Assembly: GCF_003286085.1 (NCBI RefSeq)
Contig: NW_020825367.1
Location: 248,001-312,000 of the forward strand
Direction: 5' to 3'
DNA length: 64,000 nucleotides
Source: Drosophila persimilis
Taxonomy: Eukaryota > Arthropoda > Insecta > Diptera > Drosophilidae
The notes beneath the pieces were generated by a model. That model was not told the origin of the DNA. It did no database searches and worked only from the letters and a program-made list of their open reading frames with translations. Position numbers and translations under genes: made by a program. Each line of letters begins with the position of its first letter. Positions within the stretch are counted from its first letter, which is position 1. Below, piece after piece: positions 1 through 12,300 of this stretch.

Positions 1-3000
1 TGCCAGTCGACTGCCATTGGAAAAAAGGACTAGGTCCTTCACCGAACGGGCCGTATTTATCTGAGATATAGCCTTCCGAAGATTGGCATATCATGAAAAT
101 ACTGGTTTCTTCTGCACGCTATATCTCTGCAATACGGCAGCCGATCGGGCTGTAGCATGTCTTTCCGTGCTCGGGAGAGTCCTGCCAATCGACTGCCATT
201 GGAAAAAAGGACTAGGGGCTTAACCGAACGGACCCTATTTATCTGAGATATAGCCTTCCGAAGATTGGCATATCATGAAAATACTGGTTTCTTCTGCACG
301 CTATATCTCTGCAATACGGCAGCCGATCGGAGTGTGGCATGTCTTTCCGTGCTCGGGAGAGTCCTGCCAGTCGACTGCCATTGGAAAAAAGGACTAGGTC
401 CTTCACCGAACGGGCCGTATTTATCTGAGATATAGCCTTCCGAAGATTGGCATATCATGAAAATACTGGTTTCTTCTGTACGCTATATCTCTGCAATACG
501 GCAGCCGATCGGGCTGTAGCATGTCTTTCCGTGCTCGGGAGAGTCCTGCCAATCGACTGCCATTAGAAAAAAGGACTAGGGGCTTAACCGAACGGACCCT
601 ATTTATCTGAGATATAGCCTTCCGAAGATTGGCATATCATGAAAATACTGGTTTCTTCTGCACGCTATATCTCTGCAATACGGCAGCCGATCGGAGTGTG
701 GCATGTCTTTCCGTGCTCGGGAGAGTCCTGCCAGTCGACTGCCATTGGAAAAAAGGACTAGGTCCTTCACCGAACGGGCCGTATTTATCTGAGATATAGC
801 CTTCCGAAGATTGGCATATCATGAAAATACTGGTTTCTTCTGCACGCTATATCTCTGCAATACGGCAGCCGATCGGAGTGTGGCATGTCTTTCCGTGCTC
901 GGGAGAGTCCTGCCAATCGACTGCCATTGGAAAAAAGGACTAGGTTCTTCACCGATCGGGCCCTATTTATCTGAGATATAGCCTTCCGAAGATTGGCATA
1001 TCATGAAAATACTGGTTTCTTCTGCACGCTATATCTCTGCAATACGGCAGCCGATTGGGGTGTGACATGTCTTTCCGTGCTCGGGAGAGTCCTGCCAATC
1101 GACTGCCATTGGAAAAAAGGACTAGGTTCTTCACCGATCGGGCCCTATTTATCTGAGATATAGCCTTCCGGAGATTGGCATATCATGAAAATACTGGTTT
1201 CTTCTGCACGCTATATCTCTGCAATACGGCAGCTGATCGGGGTGTGGCATGTCTTTCCGTGCTCGGGAGAGTCCTGCCAGTCGACTGCCATTGGAAAAAA
1301 GGACTAGGTCCTTCACCGAACGGGCCGTATTTATCTGAGATATAGCCTTCCGTAGATTGGCATATCATGAAAATACTGGTTTCTTCTGCACGCTATATCT
1401 CTGCAATACGGCAGCCGATCGGGCTGTAGCATGTCTTTCCGTGCTCGGGAGAGTCCTGCCAATCGACTGCCATTGGAAAAAAGGACTAGGGGCTTAACCG
1501 AACGGACCCTATTTATCTGAGATATAGCCTTCCGAAGATTGGCATATCATGAAAATACTGGTTTCTTCTGCACGCTATATCTCTGCAATACGGCAGCCGA
1601 TCGGGCTGTAGCATGTCTTTCCGTGCTCGGGAGAGTCCTGCCAGTCGACTGCCATTGGCAAAAAGGACTAGGTCCTTCACCGAACGGGCCGTATTTATCT
1701 GAGATATAGCCTTCCGAAGAGTGGCATATCATGAAAATACTGGTTTCTTCTGCACGCTATATCTCTGCAATACGGCAGCCGATCGGGCTGTAGCATGTCT
1801 TTCCGTGCTCGGGAGAGTCCTGCCAATCGACTGCCATTGGAAAAAAGGACTAGGGGCTTAACCGAACGGACCCTATTTATCTGAGATATAGCCTTCCGGA
1901 GATTGGCATATCATGAAAATACTGGTTTCTTCTGCACGCTATATCTCTGCAATACGGCAGCCGATCGGAGTGTGGCATGTCTTTCCGTGCTCGGGAGAGT
2001 CCTGCCAGTCGACTGCCATTGGAAAAAAGGACTAGGTCCTTCACCGAACGGGCCGTATTTATCTGAGATATAGCCTTCCGAAGATTGGCATTTCATGAAA
2101 ATACTGGTTTCTTCTGCACGCTATATCTCTGCAATACGGCAGCCGATCGGAGTGTGGCATGTCTTTCCGTGCTCGGGAGAGTCCTGCCAATCGACTGCCA
2201 TTGGAAAAAAGGACATCAATTTTTTCACGATTTTCGCAAAAAATCATGATGGTTACATCATTAAATTTGCCAAAAATCGGCCTCATTTTCGATGTCGAGA
2301 TTTTGATGCCGACCGACAGTCTGGATCCTCACGATCCTGGGCGACTAGGTCCTTCACCGAACGGGCCCTATTTATCTGAGATATAGCCTTCCGAAGATTG
2401 GCATATCATGAAAATACTGGTTTCTTCTGCACGCTATATCTCTGCAATACGGCAGCCGATTGGGGTGTGACATGTCTTTCCGTGCTCGGGAGAGTCCTGC
2501 CAATCGACTGCCATTGGAAAAAAGGACTAGGTTCTTCACCGATCGGGCCCTATTTATCTGAGATATAGCCTTCCGAAGATTGGCATATCATGAAAATACT
2601 GGTTTCTTCTGCACGCTATATCTCTGCAATACGGCAGCCGATTGGGGTGTGGCATGTCTTTCCGTGCTCGGGAGAGTCCTGCCAATCGACTGCCATTGGA
2701 AAAAAAAGACTAGGTCCTTAACCGAACGGACCCTATTTATCTGAGATATAGCCTTCCGAAGATTGGCATATCATGAAAATACTGGTTTCTTCTGCACGCT
2801 ATATCTCTGCAATACGGCAGCCGATCGGAGTGTGGCATGTCTTTCCGTGCTCGGGAGAAACCTGCCAATCGACTGCCATTGGAAAAAAGGACTAGGTCCT
2901 TCACCGAACGGGCCGTATTTATCTGAGATATAGCCTTCCGAAGATTGGCATTTCATGAAAATACTGGTTTCTTCTGCACGCTATATCTCTGCAATACGGC

Positions 3001-4828
3001 AGCCGATCGGAGTGTGGCATGTCTTTCCGTGCTCGGGAGAGTCCTGCCAATCGACTGCCATTGGAAAAAAGGACATCAATTTTTTCACGATTTTCGCAAA
3101 AAATCATGATGGTTACATCATTAAATTTGCCAAAAATCGGCCTCATTTTCGATGTCGAGATTTTGATGCCGACCGACAGTCTGGATCCTCACGATCCTGG
3201 GCGACTAGGTCCTTCACCGAACGGGCCCTATTTATCTGAGATATAGCCTTCCGAAGATTGGCATATCATGAAAATACTGGTTTCTTCTGCACGCTATATC
3301 TCTGCAATACGGCAGCCGATCGGAGTGTGGCATGTCTTTCCGTGCTCGGGAGAAACCTGCCAATCGACTGCCATTGGAAAAAAGGACTAGGTCCTTCACC
3401 GAACGGGCCGTATTTATCTGAGATATAGCCTTCCGTAGATTGGCATATCATGAAAATACTGGTTTCTTCTGCACGCTATATCTCTGCAATACGGCAGCCG
3501 ATTGGGGTGTGACATGTCTTTCCGTGCTCGGGAGAGTCCTGCCAATCGACTGCCATTAGAAAAAAGGACTAGGGGCTTAACCGAACGGACCCTATTTATC
3601 TGAGATATAGCCTTCCGGAGATTGGCATATCATGAAAATACTGGTTTCTTCTGCACGCTATATCTCTGCAATACGGCAGCCGATTGGGGTGTGACATGTC
3701 TTTCCGTGCTCGGGAGAGTCCTGCCAATCGACTGCCATTGGAAAAAAGGACTAGGTTCTTCACCGATCGGGCCCTATTTATCTGAGATATAGCCTTCCGG
3801 AGATTGGCATATCATGAAAATACTGGTTTCTTCTGCACGCTATATCTCTGCAATACGGCAGCCGATCGGGCTGTAGCATGTCGTTCCGCGCTCGGGAGAG
3901 TCCTGCCAATCGACTGCCATTAGAAAAAAGGACTAGGGGCTTAACCGAACGGACCCTATTTATCTGAGATATAGCCTTCCGAAGATTGGCATATCATGAA
4001 AATACTGGTTTCTTCTGCACGCTATATCTCTGCAATACGGCAGCCGATCGGAGTGTGGCATGTCCTTCCGTGCTCGGGAGAGTCCTGCCAATCGACTGCC
4101 ATTGGAAAAAAGGACTAGGTCCTTCACCGATCGGGCCCTATTTATCTGACATATAGCCTTCCGAAGATTGGCATATCATGAAAATACTGGTTTCTTCTGC
4201 ACGCTATATCTCTGCAATACGGCATCCGATAGGGGTGCGGCATGTCTTTCCGTGCTCGGGAGAGTCCTGCCAATCGACTGCCATTGGAAGAAAGGACTAG
4301 GTCCTTCACCGATGGGGCCCTATTTATCTGAGATATAGCCTTCCGAAGATTGGCATATCATGAAAATACTGGTTTCTTCTGCACGCTATATCTGTGCAAT
4401 ACGGCAGCCGATCGGGCTGAAGCATGTCTTTCCGTGCTCGGGAGAGTCCTGCCAATCGACTGCCATTGGAAAAAAAGGCTAGGGGCTTAACCGAACGGAC
4501 CCTATTTATCTGAGATATAGCCTTCCGAAGATTGGCATATCATGAAAATACTGGTTTCTTCTGCACGCTATATCTCTGCAATACGGCAGCCGATCGGAGT
4601 GTGGCATGTCTTTCCGTGCTCGGGAGAGTCCTGCCAATCGACTGCCATTGGAAAAAAGGACTAGGTCCTTCACCGATGGGGCCCTATTAATCTGAGACAT
4701 AGCCTTCCGATAGCCTCCTGCTCGGGAGAGTCCTGCCAATCGACTGCCATTGGAAAAAAGGACTATGTCCTTCACCGAACGGGCCGTATTTATCTGAGAT
4801 ATAGCCTTCCGAAGATTGGCATATCATA
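1..4828. repeat. Satellite array, block 1 (182-bp unit)
   Basis: Tandem repeat with a period of 182 bp: the same segment recurs at 61, 243, 425, 607, 789 and onward. The array is open at the window's left edge. Two main unit types tend to alternate early on. One carries 'cttcaccgaacgggcc', the other 'gcttaaccgaacggacc', so the first 2 kb is partly a dimeric array. Most substitutions fall in two short variable zones. About 80 bp, from the 'gatatagc' side to 'ggcagcc', is nearly invariant. Two copies here carry a 131-bp extra module. Near 4690-4720 one unit has an internal deletion. The unit length recalls the ~180-bp satellites described in the obscura group (ATOC180, from memory), but I could not compare sequences. 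Confidence 0.97.
2215..2345 (+). repeat. 131-bp module inserted in satellite units (11 copies)
   Basis: In eleven units a 131-bp segment sits between 'ggac' and 'taggtcc', lengthening the unit to 313 bp. A 'gac' is present at both ends. Long units begin (at the ATG of 'atgaaaatac') at 2095, 2955, 6563, 7422, 8098, 10511, 11188, 12047, 12904, 15499 and 17268. The module is AT-rich in its left half and holds 'ttttcgcaaaaaatcatg', which resembles motifs of the 1.688/359-bp satellite family of D. melanogaster. Its right half holds 'ggatcctcacgatcctggg'. Decayed pieces of the module lie exactly at two array borders: its end at 4832-4852 and its start at 19049-19094. Confidence 0.93.
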
Positions 4829-4860
4829 TCACTGGATCCTCAGGATCCTGGGAAATGTGC

Positions 4861-5741
4861 GATGGCTTCCTGTCATCGACAAAATGTCCCTGATTAAGTG
4901 GAGTCCTTTTCAGGGACGCCACGCCTTTTTGCAATCGGAATAGTCTCCCCCGTTACAGAACACAGCAAGGATGATTTTTCAATAGTTTTATTTATCAAAA
5001 CTTAGCTTAGTACAAGCAAATGAGCAAGTGGAACACATTTATATTTATTATCTAAATGTATGGGCATGTACATCACTAAACCTAAAAACAACGAGATCTA
5101 TCTAGAGTCTAGTAGCCCGCGTAGCCATCGAAGTCCTTGTTGTCGATGGCCAGATCGAAGGATGACGATGACTTGTTAGGTTCGTATCTTTCAGGAAGTG
5201 CGCTTCCTGGGATACGATTCTGTTTGGGTGGAATTGGACTCAGTCTGTCTCGAATACGAATCGGTATTGCGTGGATAGGACTCCGTTTGGCGGGGGAAGT
5301 CGGATACGACTCGGTTTGTGGCAAAGCTAGGGTACATGAGTCCTCTGTGAAGGAAATTATATTTTAGAATATGTCCATAGTTGTACATTCATTCACTAAC
5401 GCGTTTTGAAGCAGTAGCCCATCGTTTTATTCGGCGGCGTATAAATGGGCGTCAGGGCTGGCTCATGATGACGTGACGATAGCCCAACGCCAGAGCCGAA
5501 GAGCCTGGGATCTAATCCAGAAAGTTTGCAGATTTCGCCTCGTTCATCTCTCCTCCCTCTAGGATGGAAGAAAGTTATTATTTAAGATAAAAAAAAGTTA
5601 GTTAAGGATTATTTTGATTCCGTTGTCGAATAATAAAATGATTAAATATATACTAATATGTTTCATTGGGAAAAATATTCGGGATCCTTTATAAAGGTCG
5701 GCTTTAAGTCGGGTACATTTTTCCGATTACAGGAAGCCATC
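4861..5741. mobile_element. Segment with inverted ends carrying a gene fragment
   Basis: The left end (4861-4873, gatggcttcctgt) is repeated exactly in inverse orientation at the right end (5729-5741). Similarity continues inward: 24 of the first 28 bases or so match, and weaker matching runs to about 55 bp. Such ends suggest a non-autonomous terminal-inverted-repeat element of about 880 bp. No transposase is present, and no clear target-site duplication is visible. It could instead be a local inverted duplication. The captured gene fragment lies on the minus strand between the ends. Confidence 0.5.
5109..5558 (-). pseudogene. Last two exons of an unrecognised gene (fragment)
   Basis: On the minus strand a good acceptor ('cttccatcctag') opens an exon 5558-5401. 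It is followed by a 56-bp intron (5400-5345, gttagt...ttcacag) and a final exon 5344-5109. The reading frame is open across both exons and the join keeps phase. It gives 130 codons ending in GYAGY and a stop. The polyadenylation signal AATAAA lies at 5049-5044, a normal distance away. Codon use is GC-richer than the surroundings, like a host gene. The product is rich in Pro, Ser, Arg and Tyr and I do not recognise it. Upstream exons and a promoter are not visible, so it looks like a captured 3-prime gene end. The retained intron argues against a processed copy. It could be a live gene if unseen exons lie to the right. Confidence 0.5.
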
Positions 5742-6364
5742 CCACTGATCGGGTCACAAACGGCGGAGAGAACAATAAAACAAAACTGGCTCGTTGTAGT
5801 CTGTTGATAATTGTTCTACAACAAATATTAGAAAAAACTCATGTTCTCCAACGATTTTGGTTATTGCAACATGAGTCCTCAACTTGCGACCAATCTGGAC
5901 GATTTTTTCATATCTTCTTTGGTTGTATCGTCGAATAGTCGATTCAAAGGCCGATCGGTCCCTCACCGATCGGGCCCTATTTATCTGAGATATAGCCTTC
6001 CGAAGATTGGCATATCATGAAAATACTGGTTTCTTCTGCACGCTATATCTCTGCAATACGGCAGCCGATCGGGGTGCGGCATGTCTTTCCGTGCTCGGGA
6101 GAGTCCTGCCAATCGACTGCCATTGGAAAAAACGACTAGGTCCTTCACCGATGGGGCCCTATTTATCTGAGATATAGCCTTCCGAAGATTGGCATATCAT
6201 GAAAATACTGGTTTCTTCTGCACGCTATATCTCTGCAATACGGCAGCCGATTGGGGTGTGGCATGTCTTTCCGTGCTCGGGAGAGTCCTGCCAATCGACT
6301 GCCATTGGAAAAAAAGACTAGGTCCTTAACCGAACGGACCCTATTTATCTGAGATATAGCCTTC

Positions 6365-9300
6365 CGAAGATTGGCATATCATGAAAATACTGGTTTCTTC
6401 TGCACGCTATATCTCTGCAATACGGCAGCCGATCGGGATGCGGCATGTCTTTCCGTGCTCGGGAGAGTCCTGCCAATCGACTGCCATTGGAAAAAAGGAC
6501 TAGGTCCTTCCCCGATGGGGCCCTATTTATCTGAGATATAGCCTTCCGAAGAATGGCATATCATGAAAATACTGGTTTCTTCTGCACGCTATATCTCTGC
6601 AATACGGCAGCCGATCGGGGTGCGGCATGTCTTTCCGTGCTCGGGAGAGTCCTGCCAGTCGACTGCCGTTGGAAAAAAGGACATCAATTTTTTCACGATT
6701 TTCGCAAAAAATCATGATGGTTACATCATTAAATTTGCCAAAAATCGGCCTCATTTTCGATGTCGAGATTTTGATGCCGACCGACAGTCTGGATCCTCAC
6801 GATCCTGGGCGACTAGGTCCTTCACCGAACGGGCCCTATTTATCTGAGATATAGCCTTCCGAAGATTGGCATATCATGAAAATACTGGTTTCTTCTGCAC
6901 GCTATATCTCTGCAATACGGCAGCCGATCGGGGTGCGGCATGTCTTTCCGTGCTCGGGAGAGTCCTGCCAATCGACTGCCATTGGAAAAAAGGACTAGGT
7001 TCTTCACCGATCGGGCCCTATTTATCTGAGATATAGCCTTCCGAAGATTGGCATATCATGAAAATACTGGTTTCTTCTGCACGCTATATCTCTGCAATAC
7101 GGCAGCCGATTGGGGTGTGGCATGTCTTTCCGTGCTCGGGAGAGTCCTGCCAATCGACTGCCATTGGAAAAAAAGACTAGGTCCTTAACCGAACGGACCC
7201 TATTTATCTGAGATATAGCCTTCCGAAGATTGGCATATCATGAAAATACTGGTTTCTTCTGCACGCTATATCTCTGCAATACGGCAGCCGATCGGGATGC
7301 GGCATGTCTTTCCGTGCTCGGGAGAGTCCTGCCAATCGACTGCCATTGGAAAAAAGGACTAGGTCCTTCACCGATGGGGCCCTATTTATCTGAGATATAG
7401 CCTTCCGAAGAATGGCATATCATGAAAATACTGGTTTCTTCTGCACGCTATATCTCTGCAATACGGCAGCCGATCGGGGTGCGGCATGTCTTTCCGTGCT
7501 CGGGAGAGTCCTGCCAGTCGACTGCCGTTGGAAAAAAGGACATCAATTTTTTCACGATTTTCGCAAAAAATCATGATGGTTACATCATTAAATTTGCCAA
7601 AAATCGGCCTCAGTTTCGATGTCGAGATTTTGATGCCGACCGACAGTCTGGATCCTCACGATCCTGGGCGACTAGGTCCTTCACCGATGGGGCCCTATTT
7701 ATCTGAGATATAGCCTTCCGAAGATTGGCATATCATGAAAATACTGGTTTCTTCTGCACGCTATATCTCTGCAATACGGCAGCCGATTGGACTGTGGCAT
7801 GTCTTTCCGTGCTCGGGAGAGTCCTGCCAATCGACTGCCATTGGAAAAAGGACTAGGTCCTTCACCGAACGGGCCGTATTTATCTGAGATATAGCCTTCC
7901 GAAGATTGGCATATCATGAAAATACTGGTTTCTTCTGCACGCTATATCTCTGCAATACGGCAGCCGATCGGGATGCGGCATGTCTTTCCGTGCTCGTGAG
8001 AGTCCTGCCAATCGACTGCCATTGGAAAAAAGGACTAGGTCCTTCACCGATGGGGCCCTATTTATCTGAGATATAGCCTTCCGAAGATTGGCATATCATG
8101 AAAATACTGGTTTCTTCTGCACGCTATATCTCTGCAATACGGCAGCCGATCGGGGTGCGGCATGTCTTTCCGTGCTCGGGAGAGTCCTGCCAGTCGACTG
8201 CCGTTGGAAAAAAGGACATCAATTTTTTCACGATTTTCGCAAAAAATCATGATGGTTACATCATTAAATTTGCCAAAAATCGGCCTCATTTTCGAAGTCG
8301 AGATTTTGATGCCGACCGACAGTCTGGATCCTCACGATCCTGGGCGACTAGGTCCTTCACCGAACGGGCCCTATTTATCTGAGATATGGCCTTCCGAAGA
8401 TTGGCATATCATGAAAATACTGGTTTCTTCTGCACGCTATATCTCTGCAATACGGCAGCCGATCGGGGTGGGGAATGTCTTTCCGTGCTCGGGAGAATCC
8501 TGCCAATCGACTGCCGTTGAAAGAAAGGACTAGGTCCTTCACCGAACGGGCCCTATTTATCTGAGATATAGCCTTCCGAAGATTGGCATATCATGAAAAT
8601 ACTGGTTTCTTCTGCACGCTATATCTCTGCAATACGGCAGCCGATCGGGGTGGGGAATGTCTTTCCGTGCTCGGGAGAATCCTGCCAATCGACTGCCGTT
8701 GAAAGAAAGGACTAGGTCCTTCACCGAACGGGCCCTATTTATCTAAGATATAGCCTTCCGAAGATTGGCATATCATGAAAATACTGGTTTCTTCTGCACG
8801 CTATATCTCTGCAATACGGCAGCCCATTGGAGTGTGGCATGTCTTTCCGTGCTCGGGAGAGTCCTGCCAATCGACTGCCATTGGAAAAAAGGACTAGGTC
8901 CTTCACCGAACGGGCCCTATTTATCTGAGATATAGCCTTCCGAAGATTGGCATATCATGAAAATACTGGTTTCTTCTGCACGCTATATCTCTGCAATACG
9001 GCAGCCCATTGGAGTGTGGCATGTCTTTCCGTGCTCGGGAGAGTCCTGCCAATCATGAAAATACTGGTTTCTTCTGCACGCTATATCTCTGCAATACGGC
9101 AGCCGATTGGAGTGTGGCATGTCTTTCCGTGCTCGGGAGAGTCCTGCCAATCGACTGCCATTGGAAAAAAGGACTAGGTCCTTCACCGATCGGGCCCTAT
9201 TTATCTGAGATATAGCCTTCCGAAGATTGGCATATCATGAAAATGCTGGTTTCTTCTGCACGCTATATCTCTGCAATACGGCAGCCGATCGGGGTGCGGC

Positions 9301-12300
9301 ATGTCTTTCCGTGCTCGGGAGAGTCCTGCCAATCGACTGCCATTGGAAAAAAGGACTAGGTCCTTCACCGAACGGGCCCTATTTATCTGAGATATAGCCT
9401 TCCGAAGATTGGCATATCATGAAAATACTGGTTTCTTCTGCACGCTATATCTCTGCAATACGGCAGCCGATCGGGGTGCGGCATGTCCTTCCGAGCTCGG
9501 GAGAGTCCTGCTAATCGACTGCCATTGGAAAAAAGGACTAGGTCCTTCACCGTTGGGGCCTTATTTATCTAAGATATAGCCTTCCGAAGATTGGCATATC
9601 ATGAAAATACTGGTTTCTTCTGCACGCTATATCTCTGTAATACGGCAGCCGATCGGGGTGCGGCATGTCTTTCCGTGCTCGGGAGAGTCCTGCTAATCGA
9701 CTGCCATTGGAAAAAAGGACTAGGTCCTTCACCGAACGGGCCCTATTTATCTGAGATATAGCCTTCCGAAGATTGGCATATCATGAAAATACTGGTTTCT
9801 TCTGCACGCTATATCTCTGCAATACGGCAGCCGATCGGGGTGCGGCATGTCCTTCCGAGCTCGGGAGAGTCCTGCTAATCGACTGCCATTGGAAAAAAGG
9901 ACTAGGTCCTTCACCGTTGGGGCCCTATTTATCTAAGATATAGCCTTCCGAAGATTGGCATATCATGAAAATACTGGTTTCTTCTGCACGCTATATCTCT
10001 GCAATACGGCAGCCGATCGGGGTGCGGCATGTCCTTCCGTGCTCGGGAGAGTCCTGCCAATCGACTGCCATTGGAAAAAAGGACCAGGTCCTTCACCGAT
10101 CGGGCCCTATTTATCTGAGATATAGCCTTCCGAAGATTGGCATATCATGAAAATGCTGGTTTCTTCTGCACGCTATATCTCTGCAATACGGCAGCCGATC
10201 GGGGTGCGGCATGTCTTTCCGTGCTCGGGAGAGTCCTGCCAATCGACTGCCATTGGAAAAAAGGACTAGGTCCTTCACCGAACGGGCCCTATTTATCTGA
10301 GATATAGCCTTCCGAAGATTGGCATATCATGAAAATACTGGTTTCTTCTGCACGCTATATCTCTGCAATACGGCAGCCGATCGGGGTGTGGCATGTCCTT
10401 CCGTGCTCGGGAGAGTCCTGCCAATCGACTGCCATTGGAAGAAAGGACTAGGTCCTTCACCGATGGGGCCCTATTTATCTGAGATATAGCCTTCCGAAGA
10501 TTGGCATATCATGAAAATACTGGTTTCTTCTGCACGCTATATCTCTGCAATACGGCAGCCGATCGGTGTGCGGCATGTCTTTCCGTGCTCGGGAGAGCCC
10601 TGCCAATCGACTGCCATTGGAAAAAAGGACATAAATTTTTTCACGATTTTCGCAAAAAATCATGATGGTTACATCATTAAATTTGCCAAAAATCGGCCTC
10701 ATTTTCGAAGTCGAGATTTTGATGCCGACCGACAGTCTGGATCCTCACGATCCTGGGCGACTAGGTCCTTCACCGAACGGGCCCTATTTATCTGAGATAT
10801 AGCCTTCCGAAGATTGGCATATCATGAAAATACTGGTTTCTTCTGCACGCTATATCTCTGCAATACGGCAGCCGATCGGGGTGCGGCATGTCTTTCCGTG
10901 CACGGGAGAGTCCTGCTAATCGACTGCCATTGGAAAAAAGGACTAGGTCCTTCACCGAACGGGCCCTATTTATCTGAGATATAGCCTTCCGAAGATTGGC
11001 ATATCATGAAAATACTGGTTTCTTCTGCACGCTATATCTCTGCAATACGGCAGCCGATCGGGATGCGGCATGTCTTTCCGTGCTCGGGAGAGTCCTGCCA
11101 ATCGACTGCCATTGGAAAAAAGGACTAGGTCCTTCCCCGATGGGGCCCTATTTATCTGAGATATAGCCTTCCGAAGAATGGCATATCATGAAAATACTGG
11201 TTTCTTCTGCACGCTATATCTCTGCAATACGGCAGCCGATCGGGGTGCGGCATGTCTTTCCGTGCTCGGGAGAGTCCTGCCAGTCGACTGCCGTTGGAAA
11301 AAAGGACATCAATTTTTTCACGATTTTCGCAAAAAATCATGATGGTTACATCATTAAATTTGCCAAAAATCGGCCTCATTTTCGATGTCGAGATTTTGAT
11401 GCCGACCGACAGTCTGGATCCTCACGAGCCTGGGCGACTAGGTCCTTCACCGAACGGGCCCTATTTATCTGAGATATAGCCTTCCGAAGATTGGCATATC
11501 ATGAAAATACTGGTTTCTTCTGCACGCTATATCTCTGCAATACGGCAGCCGATAGGGGTGCGGCATGTCTTTCCGTGCTCGGGAGAGTCCTGCCAATCGA
11601 CTGCCATTGGAAAAAAAGACTAGGTCCTTAACCGAACGGACCCTATTTATCTGAGATATAGCCTTCCGAAGATTGGCATATCATGAAAATACTGGTTTCT
11701 TCTGCACGCTATATCTCTGCAATACGGCAGCCGATCGGGGTGCGGCATGTCTTTCCGTGCTCGGGAGAGTCCTGCCAATCGACTGCCATTGGAAAAAAGG
11801 ACTAGGTCCTTCACCGATGGGGCCCTATTTATCTGAGATATAGCCTTCCGAAGATTGGCATATCATGAAAATACTGGTTTCTTCTGCACGCTATATCTCT
11901 GCAATACGGCAGCCGATTGGGGTGTGGCATGTCTTTCCGTGCTCGGGAGAGTCCTGCCAATCGACTGCCATTGGAAAAAAAGACTAGGTCCTTAACCGAA
12001 CGGACCCTATTTATCTGAGATATAGCCTTCCGAAGATTGGCATATCATGAAAATACTGGTTTCTTCTGCACGCTATATCTCTGCAATACGGCAGCCGATC
12101 GGGGTGCGGCATGTCTTTCCGTGCTCGGGAGAGTCCTGCCAGTCGACTGCCGTTGGAAAAAAGGACATCAATTTTTTCACGATTTTCGCAAAAAATCATG
12201 ATGGTTACATCATTAAATTTGCCAAAAATCGGCCTCATTTTCGAAGGCGAGATTTTGATGCCGACCGACAGTCTGGATCCTCACGATCCTGGGCGACTAG

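Larger units (their letters stand above)
4829..5945. other. 1.1-kb non-satellite insert within the array
   Basis: The array stops after 'ggcatatcat' at 4828 and resumes near 5946 with 'cctcaccgatcggg'. The DNA between is not satellite, apart from about 21 bp at 4832-4852 that match the end of the 131-bp module. It contains a pair of inverted repeats (4861 and 5741) around a two-exon gene fragment. To the right, 5742-5945 is AT-rich DNA of unknown origin, with a perfect 9-bp inverted repeat (actcatgtt at 5837, aacatgagt at 5868). Confidence 0.9.

Noticed and set aside
4861-5741. LTR-type element as the origin of the insert
   Set aside because: The ends are inverted, not direct, repeats, and the coding part has host-like codon use and a canonical short intron.
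5754-5966. 70-codon minus-strand frame right of the captured segment
   Set aside because: No splice sites, signal or family likeness; it runs into satellite DNA.
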